Below, one piece after another: positions 1-7,503 of a stretch of DNA of 64,000 bases (positions within the stretch are counted from its first letter, which is position 1; each line of letters begins with the position of its first letter). Both the position numbers and the translations under genes were made by a program. The DNA is from Alphaproteobacteria bacterium (GTDB lineage: Bacteria; Myxococcota_A; UBA796; CAJQPC01): NCBI GenBank assembly GCA_020632795.1, contig JACKEV010000025.1, positions 1 through 64,000 on the forward strand, in the 5' to 3' direction. Below the pieces are notes generated by a model. The model was not told where the DNA came from. It saw nothing but the letters and a program-made list of their open reading frames with translations, and did no database searches.

Positions 1-10
1 GCGCGCCCAG

Positions 11-2413
11 GTGACCGCGCTGGTCGTCCTGCTCTGGCTCGTCCCCGGCTGCCTGATGTCCCCAAAGGACTTCCAGGCCTTGATGGACGGTGTGCTGGAC
101 TCGGACGGAGACGGCCACGTCAACGCGGACTTCGAAGGCGAGGGCGGCGACGACTGCGACGACGACAACGCCGCCACCCACCCCGGCGCCGACGAGCTGT
201 GCGACGGCGAGGACAATGACTGTGACGGTACCATCGACGAGGGACGGAGCGACTGGGAGGGCCTGTGGCGGGACCTGGACGCCGATGGATATGGAGACCC
301 GGACAACCCCCTCACCTTCTGCCCCATCCCCGCCGACGCCGTCGCAGACGCCACCGACTGCGACGACGGCCGCCCCGCGATCAACCCCGCCCAGACCGAC
401 GTCGTCGGCGACGGCCTTGATCAAAACTGCGACGACGTCGACGGCACGGACGGGGACGGGGACGGCTGGGCGTCGGTGGCCTCTGGCGGGGCGGACTGTG
501 ACGACGCCGACGCCTCGGTCAACCCCGGAGCGACCGAGGGCTGGTACGACGGCGCCGACCAGAACTGCGACGGTGCAAGCGACTACGACGCCGACGTCGA
601 TGGCCACGACTCCGTCGACTACGGCGGCGACGACTGTGATGACCTCAGCGCTGCCGTCCACCCGGGCACCCCCGAGATCTGGTACGACGGCACCGACCAG
701 GACTGCGCTGGCGACAACGACTACGACGCCGACCTCGACGGCGAAGACGCCGACGCTTTCGGAGGCACTGACTGTGACGACGCCGACAGCGGCATCAACG
801 CCTCAGCGACCGAGTTATGTGACGGTGTTGATCAGAACTGTGATGGTATCGTCGACAACGATGCCACGGATGGCACGACGTTCTACGCAGATACCGATGG
901 GGACACCTATGGCGATCCCAACAGCACCCAATCCGCCTGCTCCCAACCCTCCGGTTTCGTCACCGACGACACCGACTGTGACGACACCGATGCATCCACG
1001 AACCCAGGTGGCACGGAGGTCGGGTATGATCTCGTGGACAACGACTGCAACGGAAACACGGACGACATGGACGCTGCCGCGGAGGCATCGCACGAGGTCC
1101 ATGGTATTGCATTGAACGACGCCGTGGCCTCAACCGTACTGTTGACATCAGACCTGAACGGAGATGGTGACCCGGAGTTCATCCTGGGAATTCCAGGCCT
1201 GGATGCGAACGGCGTGGATGCTGGAGCGGTGGCGCTCTTTGACTCCGACACGCTTGGCAGTTCCCAGGGCGCCAACAGCAACTACAGCTTGGTACTGGGC
1301 ACCTCACAGAGTGATCTTCTTGGATACGCCATCTCCTTCCTGGGTGATGTCGACGGCGATGGAAGTGCCGAATTGGCAATCGGTGCACCATACTCCGACC
1401 TCGGAGGCACAGACGCAGGAACTGTTTATCTGATCGACTTGGGAGTTGGTTCATCCCACACCGGTGGTTCAGTGGTCATCACTCCTGATGGCACTATTCA
1501 GGGTGGGTATTCGAGTGGCCACTATGGCTCGTCGGCTTCCAGTGGCGACCTCGACGGTGATGGACTCAGCGACCTGGCCGTCGGCGCCACCGGGGAGCTC
1601 TCCTTCCGAGGCGGTGCCTATGTACATCTGGCCAGCGACGCGTATCAAACGGCAAACGACCTCAATGTGGCCCTTTCTTCCACCTATTTCATTACTTCAA
1701 CCTATGCGCAGCTCGGATCTTCGGTAGACCTCAGCGGTGATGTTACAGGTGACGGGTACTCAGACTTCGTGGCCTGTGGTGGTTTCCACAACACAGATGC
1801 CGGTAGATGCTGGGTAGTCGCTGGCCTTTCGACCCCCGGCTTCCTCAACGAGCGCATCGAGAACCACGACACCGCCAACTTCAGCGGCAACGCCGGTGAC
1901 GAACTTGGGGTCGGCCAGCACATGCTCGCCACCGCAGACGTCAACGGAGACAACATCGACGACATCCTCATCGGCAGCGCCAGCGCTGCCTCCGGCAACG
2001 GCGAGGTCTACGTGTTCCTGGGAGGCGCTTCGCTCAGCGGCAGCTACACCGCCGCGACGGACGCGGACGTCATCCTGGGCGGCGACGGCGCGTTCGGCAC
2101 GGCGATCCAGGCCGGCGTCGATGTGGACGGTGATGGCAACGACGACGTGCTCATCGGCGCGACCACGGGCGGCGCTGCCACAGCGGGCGTCGTGTATCTG
2201 ATCCCAGGCCCGCTCTCCGGCGCCTCCTACGCCCTGCCCGGCGACGAGATTGCCAGCTGGCACGGAACAGCCAGCGGCGACCAGTTCGGCGCCGCCATCA
2301 GTGGTCTGTTCGACCTCGACGGCGACATCAACGGCGAATTTGCGGTCGCAGCCCCAGGCAACGACGACGCCAGACCGAACACCGGCAAAGTCTACATCCT
2401 CCCCGCCTACTGA
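11..2413 (+). CDS. Lipoprotein with MopE-type Cys/Asp repeats and a seven-bladed FG-GAP propeller
   Basis: Predicted surface or periplasmic lipoprotein of 800 residues; the GTG start lies near the window edge. A short hydrophobic leader ends at Cys14 (VPGC), which fits lipidation although Pro at -2 is unusual. Residues about 45-350 carry repeated Asp-rich modules of the CDGxDNDCDG type, the putative metal-binding motif of MopE-like proteins. Residues about 375-795 hold seven FG-GAP/integrin-alpha-type blades, each with a DxDGDGxxD calcium loop (for example DVDGDGSAELAIG and DVDGDGNDDVLIG), enough for one closed propeller. Calcium binding and adhesion or matrix binding are inferred from the families. 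Codons about 840-1850 are visibly less GC-rich than the flanks. The stop codon lies inside the 408-bp repeat described separately and overlaps a reverse ORF end by 7 bp. Confidence 0.85.
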   Translation: MTALVVLLWLVPGCLMSPKDFQALMDGVLDSDGDGHVNADFEGEGGDDCDDDNAATHPGADELCDGEDNDCDGTIDEGRSDWEGLWRDLDADGYGDPDNPLTFCPIPADAVADATDCDDGRPAINPAQTDVVGDGLDQNCDDVDGTDGDGDGWASVASGGADCDDADASVNPGATEGWYDGADQNCDGASDYDADVDGHDSVDYGGDDCDDLSAAVHPGTPEIWYDGTDQDCAGDNDYDADLDGEDADAFGGTDCDDADSGINASATELCDGVDQNCDGIVDNDATDGTTFYADTDGDTYGDPNSTQSACSQPSGFVTDDTDCDDTDASTNPGGTEVGYDLVDNDCNGNTDDMDAAAEASHEVHGIALNDAVASTVLLTSDLNGDGDPEFILGIPGLDANGVDAGAVALFDSDTLGSSQGANSNYSLVLGTSQSDLLGYAISFLGDVDGDGSAELAIGAPYSDLGGTDAGTVYLIDLGVGSSHTGGSVVITPDGTIQGGYSSGHYGSSASSGDLDGDGLSDLAVGATGELSFRGGAYVHLASDAYQTANDLNVALSSTYFITSTYAQLGSSVDLSGDVTGDGYSDFVACGGFHNTDAGRCWVVAGLSTPGFLNERIENHDTANFSGNAGDELGVGQHMLATADVNGDNIDDILIGSASAASGNGEVYVFLGGASLSGSYTAATDADVILGGDGAFGTAIQAGVDVDGDGNDDVLIGATTGGAATAGVVYLIPGPLSGASYALPGDEIASWHGTASGDQFGAAISGLFDLDGDINGEFAVAAPGNDDARPNTGKVYILPAY

Positions 2414-2809
2414 TCCTCCACAAACACCGGCGCCTCCCCGAGCGTCAGCGTCACCTCTCCGTCCACCGCCGCCACCGTCTCGCTCGCCCAGCCTCCGTCG
2501 GTGGTGGGCGTGACCGTGACCGTCACCGACGCAGCGTCGGTCTCCAACAGCAGCGTCTCCGTCGACTCGGCCTCTCCGGGGAGCTGGAGCACGCCGTCCT
2601 CCGACCACACCACCCACAGAGTCCGCGCGTCGCGCTCGAGGCGGTAGCCTCGGAGGCCGGTGGTCCCGCCGATGCGCTCCACCGTGTCCCAGGGCTCGTC
2701 CCCGAGCAGCTGCTGCACGAGGTCGAAGGCGTGCCACGCCGGGCGCTCAGGCCCGGGCACCAGCACCGCCCCCAGGGACAGGCCCTCGGGGTGCTCGGCG
2801 TCGATCATG
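2402..2809. repeat. Direct repeat copy A, 408 bp (matches 9513-9920)
   Basis: Positions 2402-2809 align without gaps to 9513-9920, at a constant offset of 7111, and in the same orientation. By eye the copies are about 94% identical, with mismatches concentrated in the first 250 bp. The repeat starts with the last 12 bases of the preceding gene and then covers the 3' end, on the minus strand, of the glycoside-hydrolase-like lipoprotein gene. Copy A is the decayed partner because it is cut off from the rest of that gene. Confidence 0.9.
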
Positions 2810-3120
2810 TCGAGCGTGCTGAATGGGCGGTTCGCGACCGCCTCCTGGGTCAGCGGCCAGAGGCGCTCCGCAGGCTGGAGTTGAGGCGAACAGGGCGGGA
2901 GGAAGACCAGATGGATGCCCTCGGGGATCCTGAGGTCCTTCCCGGTGTGCCAGCCCGCGCCATCGACCACGAGGACCACCCGCTTGCCAGGCCCGATGCC
3001 CTGGGTCAGGGCGAACTCCTCGAGGGAGACCTCCCAGGCGGCCTTGTTCACGCAGGGCATGAGCTGCCAGTGGACATCGCCGGCGTCGGGTCGGACGAAC
3101 CCGTAGACGTAGAGCCGCAT
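2407..3120 (-). pseudogene. Chimeric ORF: IS630 transposase fragment fused to a glycosidase C-terminus
   Basis: This 237-codon ORF joins two unrelated remnants in frame. Residues 1 to about 103 are the C-terminal half of an IS630-family DDE transposase: a YVYGFVRP strand, VVLVVDGAGWH carrying one catalytic Asp, and a FLPPCSPQLQPAERLWP block with the final acidic residue. Residues about 104-237 reproduce the C-terminus of the lipoprotein at 9518-11083 with 8 substitutions over 133 residues. The join falls just after FSTLD. The transposase N-terminus is absent. It is probably non-functional, although a translated chimera cannot be excluded. Confidence 0.8.
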
Positions 3121-3123
3121 GTA
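2810..3123 (-). mobile_element. IS630-family transposase remnant A
   Basis: The segment encodes only the C-terminal catalytic part of an IS630-type transposase, read on the minus strand. Sequence from 2810 (TCGAGCGTGCTGAATGGG) to about 2935 is nearly identical to 6988-7092 in remnant B, except that B lacks 21 bp. No terminal inverted repeats or TA target duplication are visible at either edge, so this is a fragment and not a complete IS. Confidence 0.75.
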
Positions 3124-3318
3124 GCTCGCGGGGTTGATCGAAGTCCACGGCCGTCACAAGCCGGACGGTCCCCTTGTGGCGGGCCAGCAAGGTGCGAAGT
3201 CCCGGGTGTCGAAGAGGGAGCGCAGGAGCTGGGCCAGGGCGCCGGTGGGGGGATGGTGCGTCCTCGGATTCAAGGACACGGTATCCCGAACGGGGCTTCC
3301 GAGCCCTGCGCCCCCACC
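3124..3318 (-). other. Degenerate coding remnant without assignable family
   Basis: This 195-bp stretch lies between the transposase remnant and the metallo-hydrolase gene. On the minus strand two frames give protein-like text that would join by a frameshift: ALAQLLRSLFDTRD, then LLARHKGTVRLVTAVDFD. The first part recalls the short helical effector-associated or death-like domains of bacterial conflict proteins, but the match is too short to name. It is probably the tail of a gene broken by the IS-associated rearrangement. Confidence 0.3.
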
Positions 3319-4032
3319 CTACCCCGACGCCAGCCGCCCCTTGAGCCGCCGCAGCAGCGTCGCGCCATCCCCCCGGAACGACGCCCCGTGCATGCAGGCC
3401 AGCACACGCGGGCCCGTGTCCGCCAGCTTGTCGAGCAGCGCGCCGGTGCTGCTGGCGTGCGCGTAGTAGTCCATCTGCGCGCGCATCGCCTCGCTCGGGC
3501 CCAGGATGTCCCCCTCGGTGATGGCCGGATGCTGATGGCCGGGTTGGGTGAACAGGTCGCCGCAGAGCAGGGTGCGCGTGGCCTCCTCGAACAGGTAGCC
3601 GCAGTCCCAGCCATGAGGCAGGTGCGGCGCGTCGAGCCAGCGCACGGTGTGGGATCCGAGCGACAGGCGCTCGCCGTCGGCCAGGCCACGGGCGGGCCGG
3701 CTGGCGAAGTCGTCGATCGACACCATCTTGCCGACCATGCCGCACAGAGGCTGCGCCTCGGGGGCCTCCGCCAGGAACGCGTTGAGGCTGGCGCACTCGT
3801 CGCTCTCGAAGTGGGACAGGCCGACGTAGCGCAGGCTCGACACCGGCAGCACGGTCTCGATGGCCTGTCGGACCCCCTCGAACAGGCCCCGAGGGCCGGT
3901 GTGGAACAGCAGCGGCTGATCGGCGGCCACCAGGAACTGGTTGAAGGTGAACCCGGCGGGCAGGGCGGGGTTCGGGGGCACGGGCGTGCTGATGCGGTAG
4001 ATACCGCGTGCGATCTCGTCGAGGGTCGTCAT
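3319..4032 (-). CDS. Metallo-beta-lactamase-fold hydrolase with an HxExD (flavodiiron-like) site
   Basis: A 237-residue MBL-fold protein, probably cytosolic because there is no signal peptide. The first metal motif is H74-F-E76-S-D78-E, as in the diiron domain of flavodiiron/ODP-type proteins, not the usual HxHxDH of hydrolases. Later ligands also fit that pattern: His in DAPHLPHG, Asp in LLCGDLF and His in ACMHGASF. No flavodoxin domain follows, and no rubredoxin or flavodoxin gene is adjacent, so oxygen or NO reduction is not implied. Stand-alone ODP-like proteins are known, but their substrates are mostly unknown. It lies 36 bp downstream of the FAXC/GST-like gene on the same strand and is probably co-transcribed with it and controlled by the divergent TetR protein. 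Confidence 0.8.
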   Translation of the reverse strand: MTTLDEIARGIYRISTPVPPNPALPAGFTFNQFLVAADQPLLFHTGPRGLFEGVRQAIETVLPVSSLRYVGLSHFESDECASLNAFLAEAPEAQPLCGMVGKMVSIDDFASRPARGLADGERLSLGSHTVRWLDAPHLPHGWDCGYLFEEATRTLLCGDLFTQPGHQHPAITEGDILGPSEAMRAQMDYYAHASSTGALLDKLADTGPRVLACMHGASFRGDGATLLRRLKGRLASG

Positions 4033-4068
4033 GGTTCGCTCCGGTTCACGGGGTTGGATCGGACAGGC

Positions 4069-4842
4069 TCAGGCGACGCCCTCGGCGGGAGAAGGCGCGC
4101 TGTCAAACAGAGGCGGAAGGGTCTGCAGGGTCTCGGGGAAGTACCGCGCCCGCATACGCTCGCAGTAGCGCATCAGGTTCGGGTGGGAGGCGGCGTGGCG
4201 GAACAGCGGGTTGGTGCCGTCGACGTAGACCGAGACCCCCAGGAACCCGAACACGCACGCGTCCAGGGAGCAGGGCCGGTCGCCGAGCACGTAGGGCTGG
4301 TCGCCGAGGAGCTCGGCCAGCGCGTCGAGGTCGGCCTTGCCCTGCGCGATGATGACGGACGGGTCGTGGCGCCCCATGCCCCGGGCGTAGAGCTGCGTCC
4401 GAAACGCCCTGCGGAGGAGCGGGGGGAGCAGCAGGTTGATGGGGAACGGCATCATCTCCTGGAACGCCCGGATGCGCGCGTCGGCGCCCTCCCCGAAGAA
4501 CAGCTGGTGCTCGAAGCACTGGTGGTAGTGCTCCTCAAGCATGCGCTGCACGGCGACGGCCAGCGCCCGCTGCCGGGCGTCGAGGTGGGCGTCGAGATCG
4601 ATGTCCAGGCGAGCGGCCACATGCTCGATGATGAGGCTGGAGTCCCCCATGCGAACGCCCTCCCACTCGATCCAGGGAGACTTCCCCTTGGGGCCCTTGC
4701 TGGCGTCGTTGGCCACGACGATCTCGAAGGGGACCTCGGCCATGCGGAGCCAGGTGGCGAGCTTGAGCGGGAACGGTGCGGCGGTCCCGAACGGCACGCC
4801 CCAGCCGGGGCCATACGCGAAAAGACGTATTTTCTCAGGCAT
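4069..4842 (-). CDS. FAXC/metaxin-like glutathione S-transferase family protein
   Basis: A 257-residue GST-fold protein. The N-terminal thioredoxin-like half contains the FAXC/metaxin signature of a PFPLKLATWLRMAEVPFE segment followed by SKGPKGKSPWIE and GDSSLIIEH. The C-terminal helical half contains LGDRPCSLDACVFGFLG. Related proteins act in glutathione-dependent detoxification or have unknown roles; no substrate is apparent here. Its start is 109 bp from a divergently transcribed TetR gene, with a palindromic operator between them. The gene and the downstream metallo-hydrolase probably form a small TetR-controlled stress or detoxification operon (inference). Confidence 0.8.
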   Translation of the reverse strand: MPEKIRLFAYGPGWGVPFGTAAPFPLKLATWLRMAEVPFEIVVANDASKGPKGKSPWIEWEGVRMGDSSLIIEHVAARLDIDLDAHLDARQRALAVAVQRMLEEHYHQCFEHQLFFGEGADARIRAFQEMMPFPINLLLPPLLRRAFRTQLYARGMGRHDPSVIIAQGKADLDALAELLGDQPYVLGDRPCSLDACVFGFLGVSVYVDGTNPLFRHAASHPNLMRYCERMRARYFPETLQTLPPLFDSAPSPAEGVA

Positions 4843-4875
4843 TTTCCCTATCTCTTTGATGGTGATACCGTAACC

Positions 4876-4904
4876 TTAGCACGAAATTCTACCATAGGTA
4901 GAAT
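4876..4904 (+). promoter_or_regulatory. TetR-gene promoter with overlapping 19-bp palindromic operator
   Basis: The AT-rich divergent spacer contains a perfect inverted repeat at 4886-4904: ATTCTACC, a 3-bp centre, then GGTAGAAT. A sigma70-like promoter reads toward the TetR gene: TTAGCA at 4876-4881, a 17-bp spacer, and TAGAAT at 4899-4904. The palindrome fills the spacer and covers the -10 hexamer, so bound repressor would block RNA polymerase. The divergent FAXC/GST promoter probably lies in the same 109 bp. Autoregulation and control of both units are inferred. Confidence 0.7.
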
Positions 4905-4951
4905 AATTCGCCTATCGTTCAAGAAAACCAACCCTTGTTAAAGTAGGCCGC

Positions 4952-5590
4952 ATGGGAAGACGTATCGACCTCAACGAGCAACGCCGCGAGCTGGTGCGAG
5001 AGCAGATCCTCAACGCGTCCCGGCGGGTGGTGCTGGAGCGGGGCGTGGGCGGCCTGACGCTCTCGGCGATCGCGCGGGACCTGGAGCTGACGAAGGCGGC
5101 GCTCTACTACTACTTCGACTCGAAGGACGCCCTGATCTTTGAGCTCTCCTTCCAGGCCCACGCCAACCTGGCCGACGCCGTGGGCGCGGCCGTCGCGCAG
5201 GCCTCCTCAGGGCCCGAGGCCCTCGAGGCCCTCATCCGCGCCACCAGCCGCTACTTCTACAAGAACCTGGACGACCTGCGCCTCGCCTACATGGTGCCCC
5301 AGATCGACCTGCTCTCGCAGCTGACCCCGGAGGCCCTCGCCCGGGTGCGCCCGTTCAATGAGGTGATGTTCGGCTCCGTCGCCCGCCTGATCAGCGCCGA
5401 TCAGGGCGCCGGGCGCCTGCCGAAGTCGATCGACGGCCGCCGCCTGGCCTTCACGGCCCACCTCTCGGTGCTGGGCGTGTTGACGATGGAGGGCCTGGTC
5501 GAGCGCGTCAACGACCCGCTCATCCACGTCTATGAGGCGATGGTGGACGAGCTGGTGGCGGCGTTCGTCGGGCGGCTGAAGAGCGGCTGA
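4952..5590 (+). CDS. TetR/AcrR-family transcriptional repressor
   Basis: A 212-residue regulator. The N-terminal helix-turn-helix spans about residues 17-62 (REQILNASRRV, then LTLSAIARDLELTKAALYYYF and DSKDAL), typical of TetR. The C-terminal ligand domain is all-helical and not assignable to a subfamily. The ATG at 4952 is the first start after the operator region. Divergence from the FAXC/GST-like gene and the palindrome in the shared spacer make that operon the likely target. Confidence 0.9.
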   Translation: MGRRIDLNEQRRELVREQILNASRRVVLERGVGGLTLSAIARDLELTKAALYYYFDSKDALIFELSFQAHANLADAVGAAVAQASSGPEALEALIRATSRYFYKNLDDLRLAYMVPQIDLLSQLTPEALARVRPFNEVMFGSVARLISADQGAGRLPKSIDGRRLAFTAHLSVLGVLTMEGLVERVNDPLIHVYEAMVDELVAAFVGRLKSG

Positions 5591-5727
5591 GGACCCTCCG
5601 CCAGCCGGCGGCGCCGGTGGGCCTCACCGACGCAGGCCACCGCCCGGACGCCGGCCTCGGCGTCCTGACGCTGGTGACGCCTCCTCGTTCGGAGCATCCT
5701 GGCGATGTCCCCAAGCTGCGGAGGCCC

Positions 5728-6061
5728 GTGTCCGCCATCGAGCTGCTGCTCCATGCCAGGATCGTCATCACCCTGGTCACCTGCGTCGGGCCCATGCTCG
5801 CGACGCCAGGCCGCCTCGTCATGAGGCTGTACGACGTCGACCAGCGCGCCATCCCCCTCGTCCGCCTCTACGGCGTCGCCCTCACCGCGCTGCTGGTGGG
5901 CTACGCGTCCGGCGTACTCGATGTTCATGACGGGCGCGTGGCGCAGGGCCCTCCCTCTCGCCGTCATCTTCGGCGCCATCGGGCTCGGCCTGATCGCGGC
6001 CGCCACCGCGCCGGAGGCCTGGATGCGACCGCTCGTCGGCGCGGCGGCGGCAGCGGGCTGA
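5728..6061 (+). pseudogene. Small membrane protein, apparently frameshifted
   Basis: From a GTG at 5728 (preceded by GGAGG) the frame reads SAIELLLHARIVITLVTCVG, then a second hydrophobic stretch LVRLYGVALTALLVGYASGV. Near 5915-5930 the hydrophobic pattern moves to another frame, continuing as MFMTGAWRRALPLAVIFGAI and ending at a TGA at 6059-6061. Together these make a three- or four-helix membrane protein of about 110 residues. The original frame instead runs on into Arg-rich text. This is either a frameshift mutation or a sequencing error. I recognise no family. Confidence 0.4.
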
Positions 6062-6217
6062 TCCCGCGAGGATCGCGTGGCCTTCAGCTCGTCAACGATA
6101 CCGTGGACATCGGCACTACGGAAGAGTGACGCGCTCCGACGGGGCGCCATCCCGGGAATTCCTGCCCTGTTTTTCCGGTGCTTCTCGTGAAGGGGAGAGA
6201 CTCCCGACGAGAGTTCC

Positions 6218-7006
6218 ATGCAACCCACCGCTGTCCGGCTCTCCAACCGCCTCGTGGGCAGACTCCTCACCCTGGTCTGCGCGGTGCTCGGCTATCGGTT
6301 CAGCGTCGCGCAGACCCACGCGGAGCGACAAGCCGCCTTTGCGCTCAGGGATCGCGCCTTCCTGAGCGCGGGCCTGATCACCGCGCCCTCGTTCCCCGAC
6401 GCCTATGACGACAGCGCCTTCATCGTGCTGGCCCGCTACCGGGGGCGCGTGGTGGGCACCATGCGCCTCATCCGCGTCGAGGAGCGGTCCTTCGCGCTGG
6501 GCTGCTACAACATCGTGCTCCCGCCGGACGTCTCTCTCTCCCAGCTTTTCGAAGTCAGCGGGCTGGCGATCGAGCCCACGCATCGCGGCGGTGTGCGGCT
6601 GCCCATCTTCGGACTGCTGGAGTGCGGCATGCGGTTCACGCTGGGGCGCGGCCGCCGCTGGTGGCTTGGGGTCGCGAGCACCTCAAGGATCAACTACTAC
6701 GGTCTGTTCAACCCATCGTGCCGGGTGCTCCCGACCGCCGCGCCGGAGCCGGAGCACCTGGCCCACCGGGCCCGCACAGACCGGGACTTCAGCAGCGGGC
6801 GGGTTCGCCATCCCTTCTTGATGGACCTGCACGCCTGCCACTACCTCGGCACCATCCTGACCGTGTTGTCCGGGAAGCGACGCCCATCCATCGCCGCCCG
6901 CCCGGCGACGTCCGGACGTGGCGAGATCGTGCGGGCCGGCTCGCGCTCGCCAGGGATGCGCACCCACACTGCGCCAGGACCTCCTGGAGCTGGTCGAGCG
7001 TGCTGA
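6218..7006 (+). CDS. FeeM/autoinducer-synthase-like GNAT N-acyltransferase, 3' end overlapped by IS remnant
   Basis: A 262-codon ORF preceded by AAGGGGAGAG. Residues about 35-205 resemble acyl-ACP-using GNAT proteins (FeeM N-acyl amino acid synthases and LuxI-type enzymes): RDRAFLSAGLI, FIVLARYRGRVVGTMRLI, then LFEVSGLAIEPTHRGG and INYYGLFNPSCRVL. The likely reaction is transfer of a fatty acyl chain from acyl-ACP to an amine, as for known relatives; the substrate is unknown. After about residue 215 the composition changes to Arg/Pro/Gly-rich text, and the last codons lie inside the IS630 remnant. The native C-terminus has therefore probably been lost or replaced. No LuxR-type receptor is nearby. 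Confidence 0.65.
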   Translation: MQPTAVRLSNRLVGRLLTLVCAVLGYRFSVAQTHAERQAAFALRDRAFLSAGLITAPSFPDAYDDSAFIVLARYRGRVVGTMRLIRVEERSFALGCYNIVLPPDVSLSQLFEVSGLAIEPTHRGGVRLPIFGLLECGMRFTLGRGRRWWLGVASTSRINYYGLFNPSCRVLPTAAPEPEHLAHRARTDRDFSSGRVRHPFLMDLHACHYLGTILTVLSGKRRPSIAARPATSGRGEIVRAGSRSPGMRTHTAPGPPGAGRAC

Positions 7007-7331
7007 ATGGGCGGTTCGCGACCGCCTCCCGGGTCAGCGGCCAGAGGCGCTCCGCAGGCTGGAGGAAGACCGGATGGATTCCCTCGGGGATCCTGTTGGC
7101 GCGCCGGTCGCCCATCGAGGCCTGGCCGTCCGCGTTGTAGCGACGCACGATCTCGAACAACCAGCTCCGGGATACCCCGGTGACCTCGCTGATGGACCGC
7201 GCGCTGTGGCCTCGCGTCGCCAGCAGGATGACCTGCCACTGCGCGTACTCGTCCGCCTTCCTGGCCGCCTCCATCCGCCTCTCCAAGGCGGACTCGTCCA
7301 GGCGCCCGATTACCGCGAGCCGGCGCGCCAT
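6960..7331 (-). mobile_element. IS630-family transposase remnant B (internally deleted)
   Basis: Read from 7331 leftward, the ORF encodes a transposase N-terminus with a helix-turn-helix (HSARSISEVTGVSRSWLFEI, then VRRYNADGQASMGDRRAN). It then jumps directly to the C-terminal part RIPEGIHPVFLQPAERLWPL and ends near STLDQLQEVLAQ. The central DDE core is deleted. Relative to remnant A a further 21 bp are missing between GGCTGGAG and GAAGACC, flanked by a short GGAG-type direct repeat. Its frame then continues into the antisense of the acyltransferase gene. It is not active. Confidence 0.75.
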
Positions 7332-7503
7332 CTGACCTCCGTGGCAAGGAGATTCTCGGTCTTTATCCTGATCCTGAGTTCAGCGCAGATGGGTATGACG
7401 TCTGAAAACCGTGCCTGTACCGGCCGGCGCCATCTGCAGGAAGGAGATGAGCGGTGACCAGCGAGGGACCCTCTCGCAGAGTGCGTCCAAGCAATCTCCA
7501 GCG

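Noticed and set aside
3319..4032. Full flavodiiron NO/O2 reductase
   Set aside because: The diiron-type motif is present but there is no flavodoxin domain or redox partner.
5530..6270. 246-codon minus-strand frame in the island
   Set aside because: Arg/Ala/Pro-rich text with no family features; the plus-strand hydrophobic frames are more protein-like.
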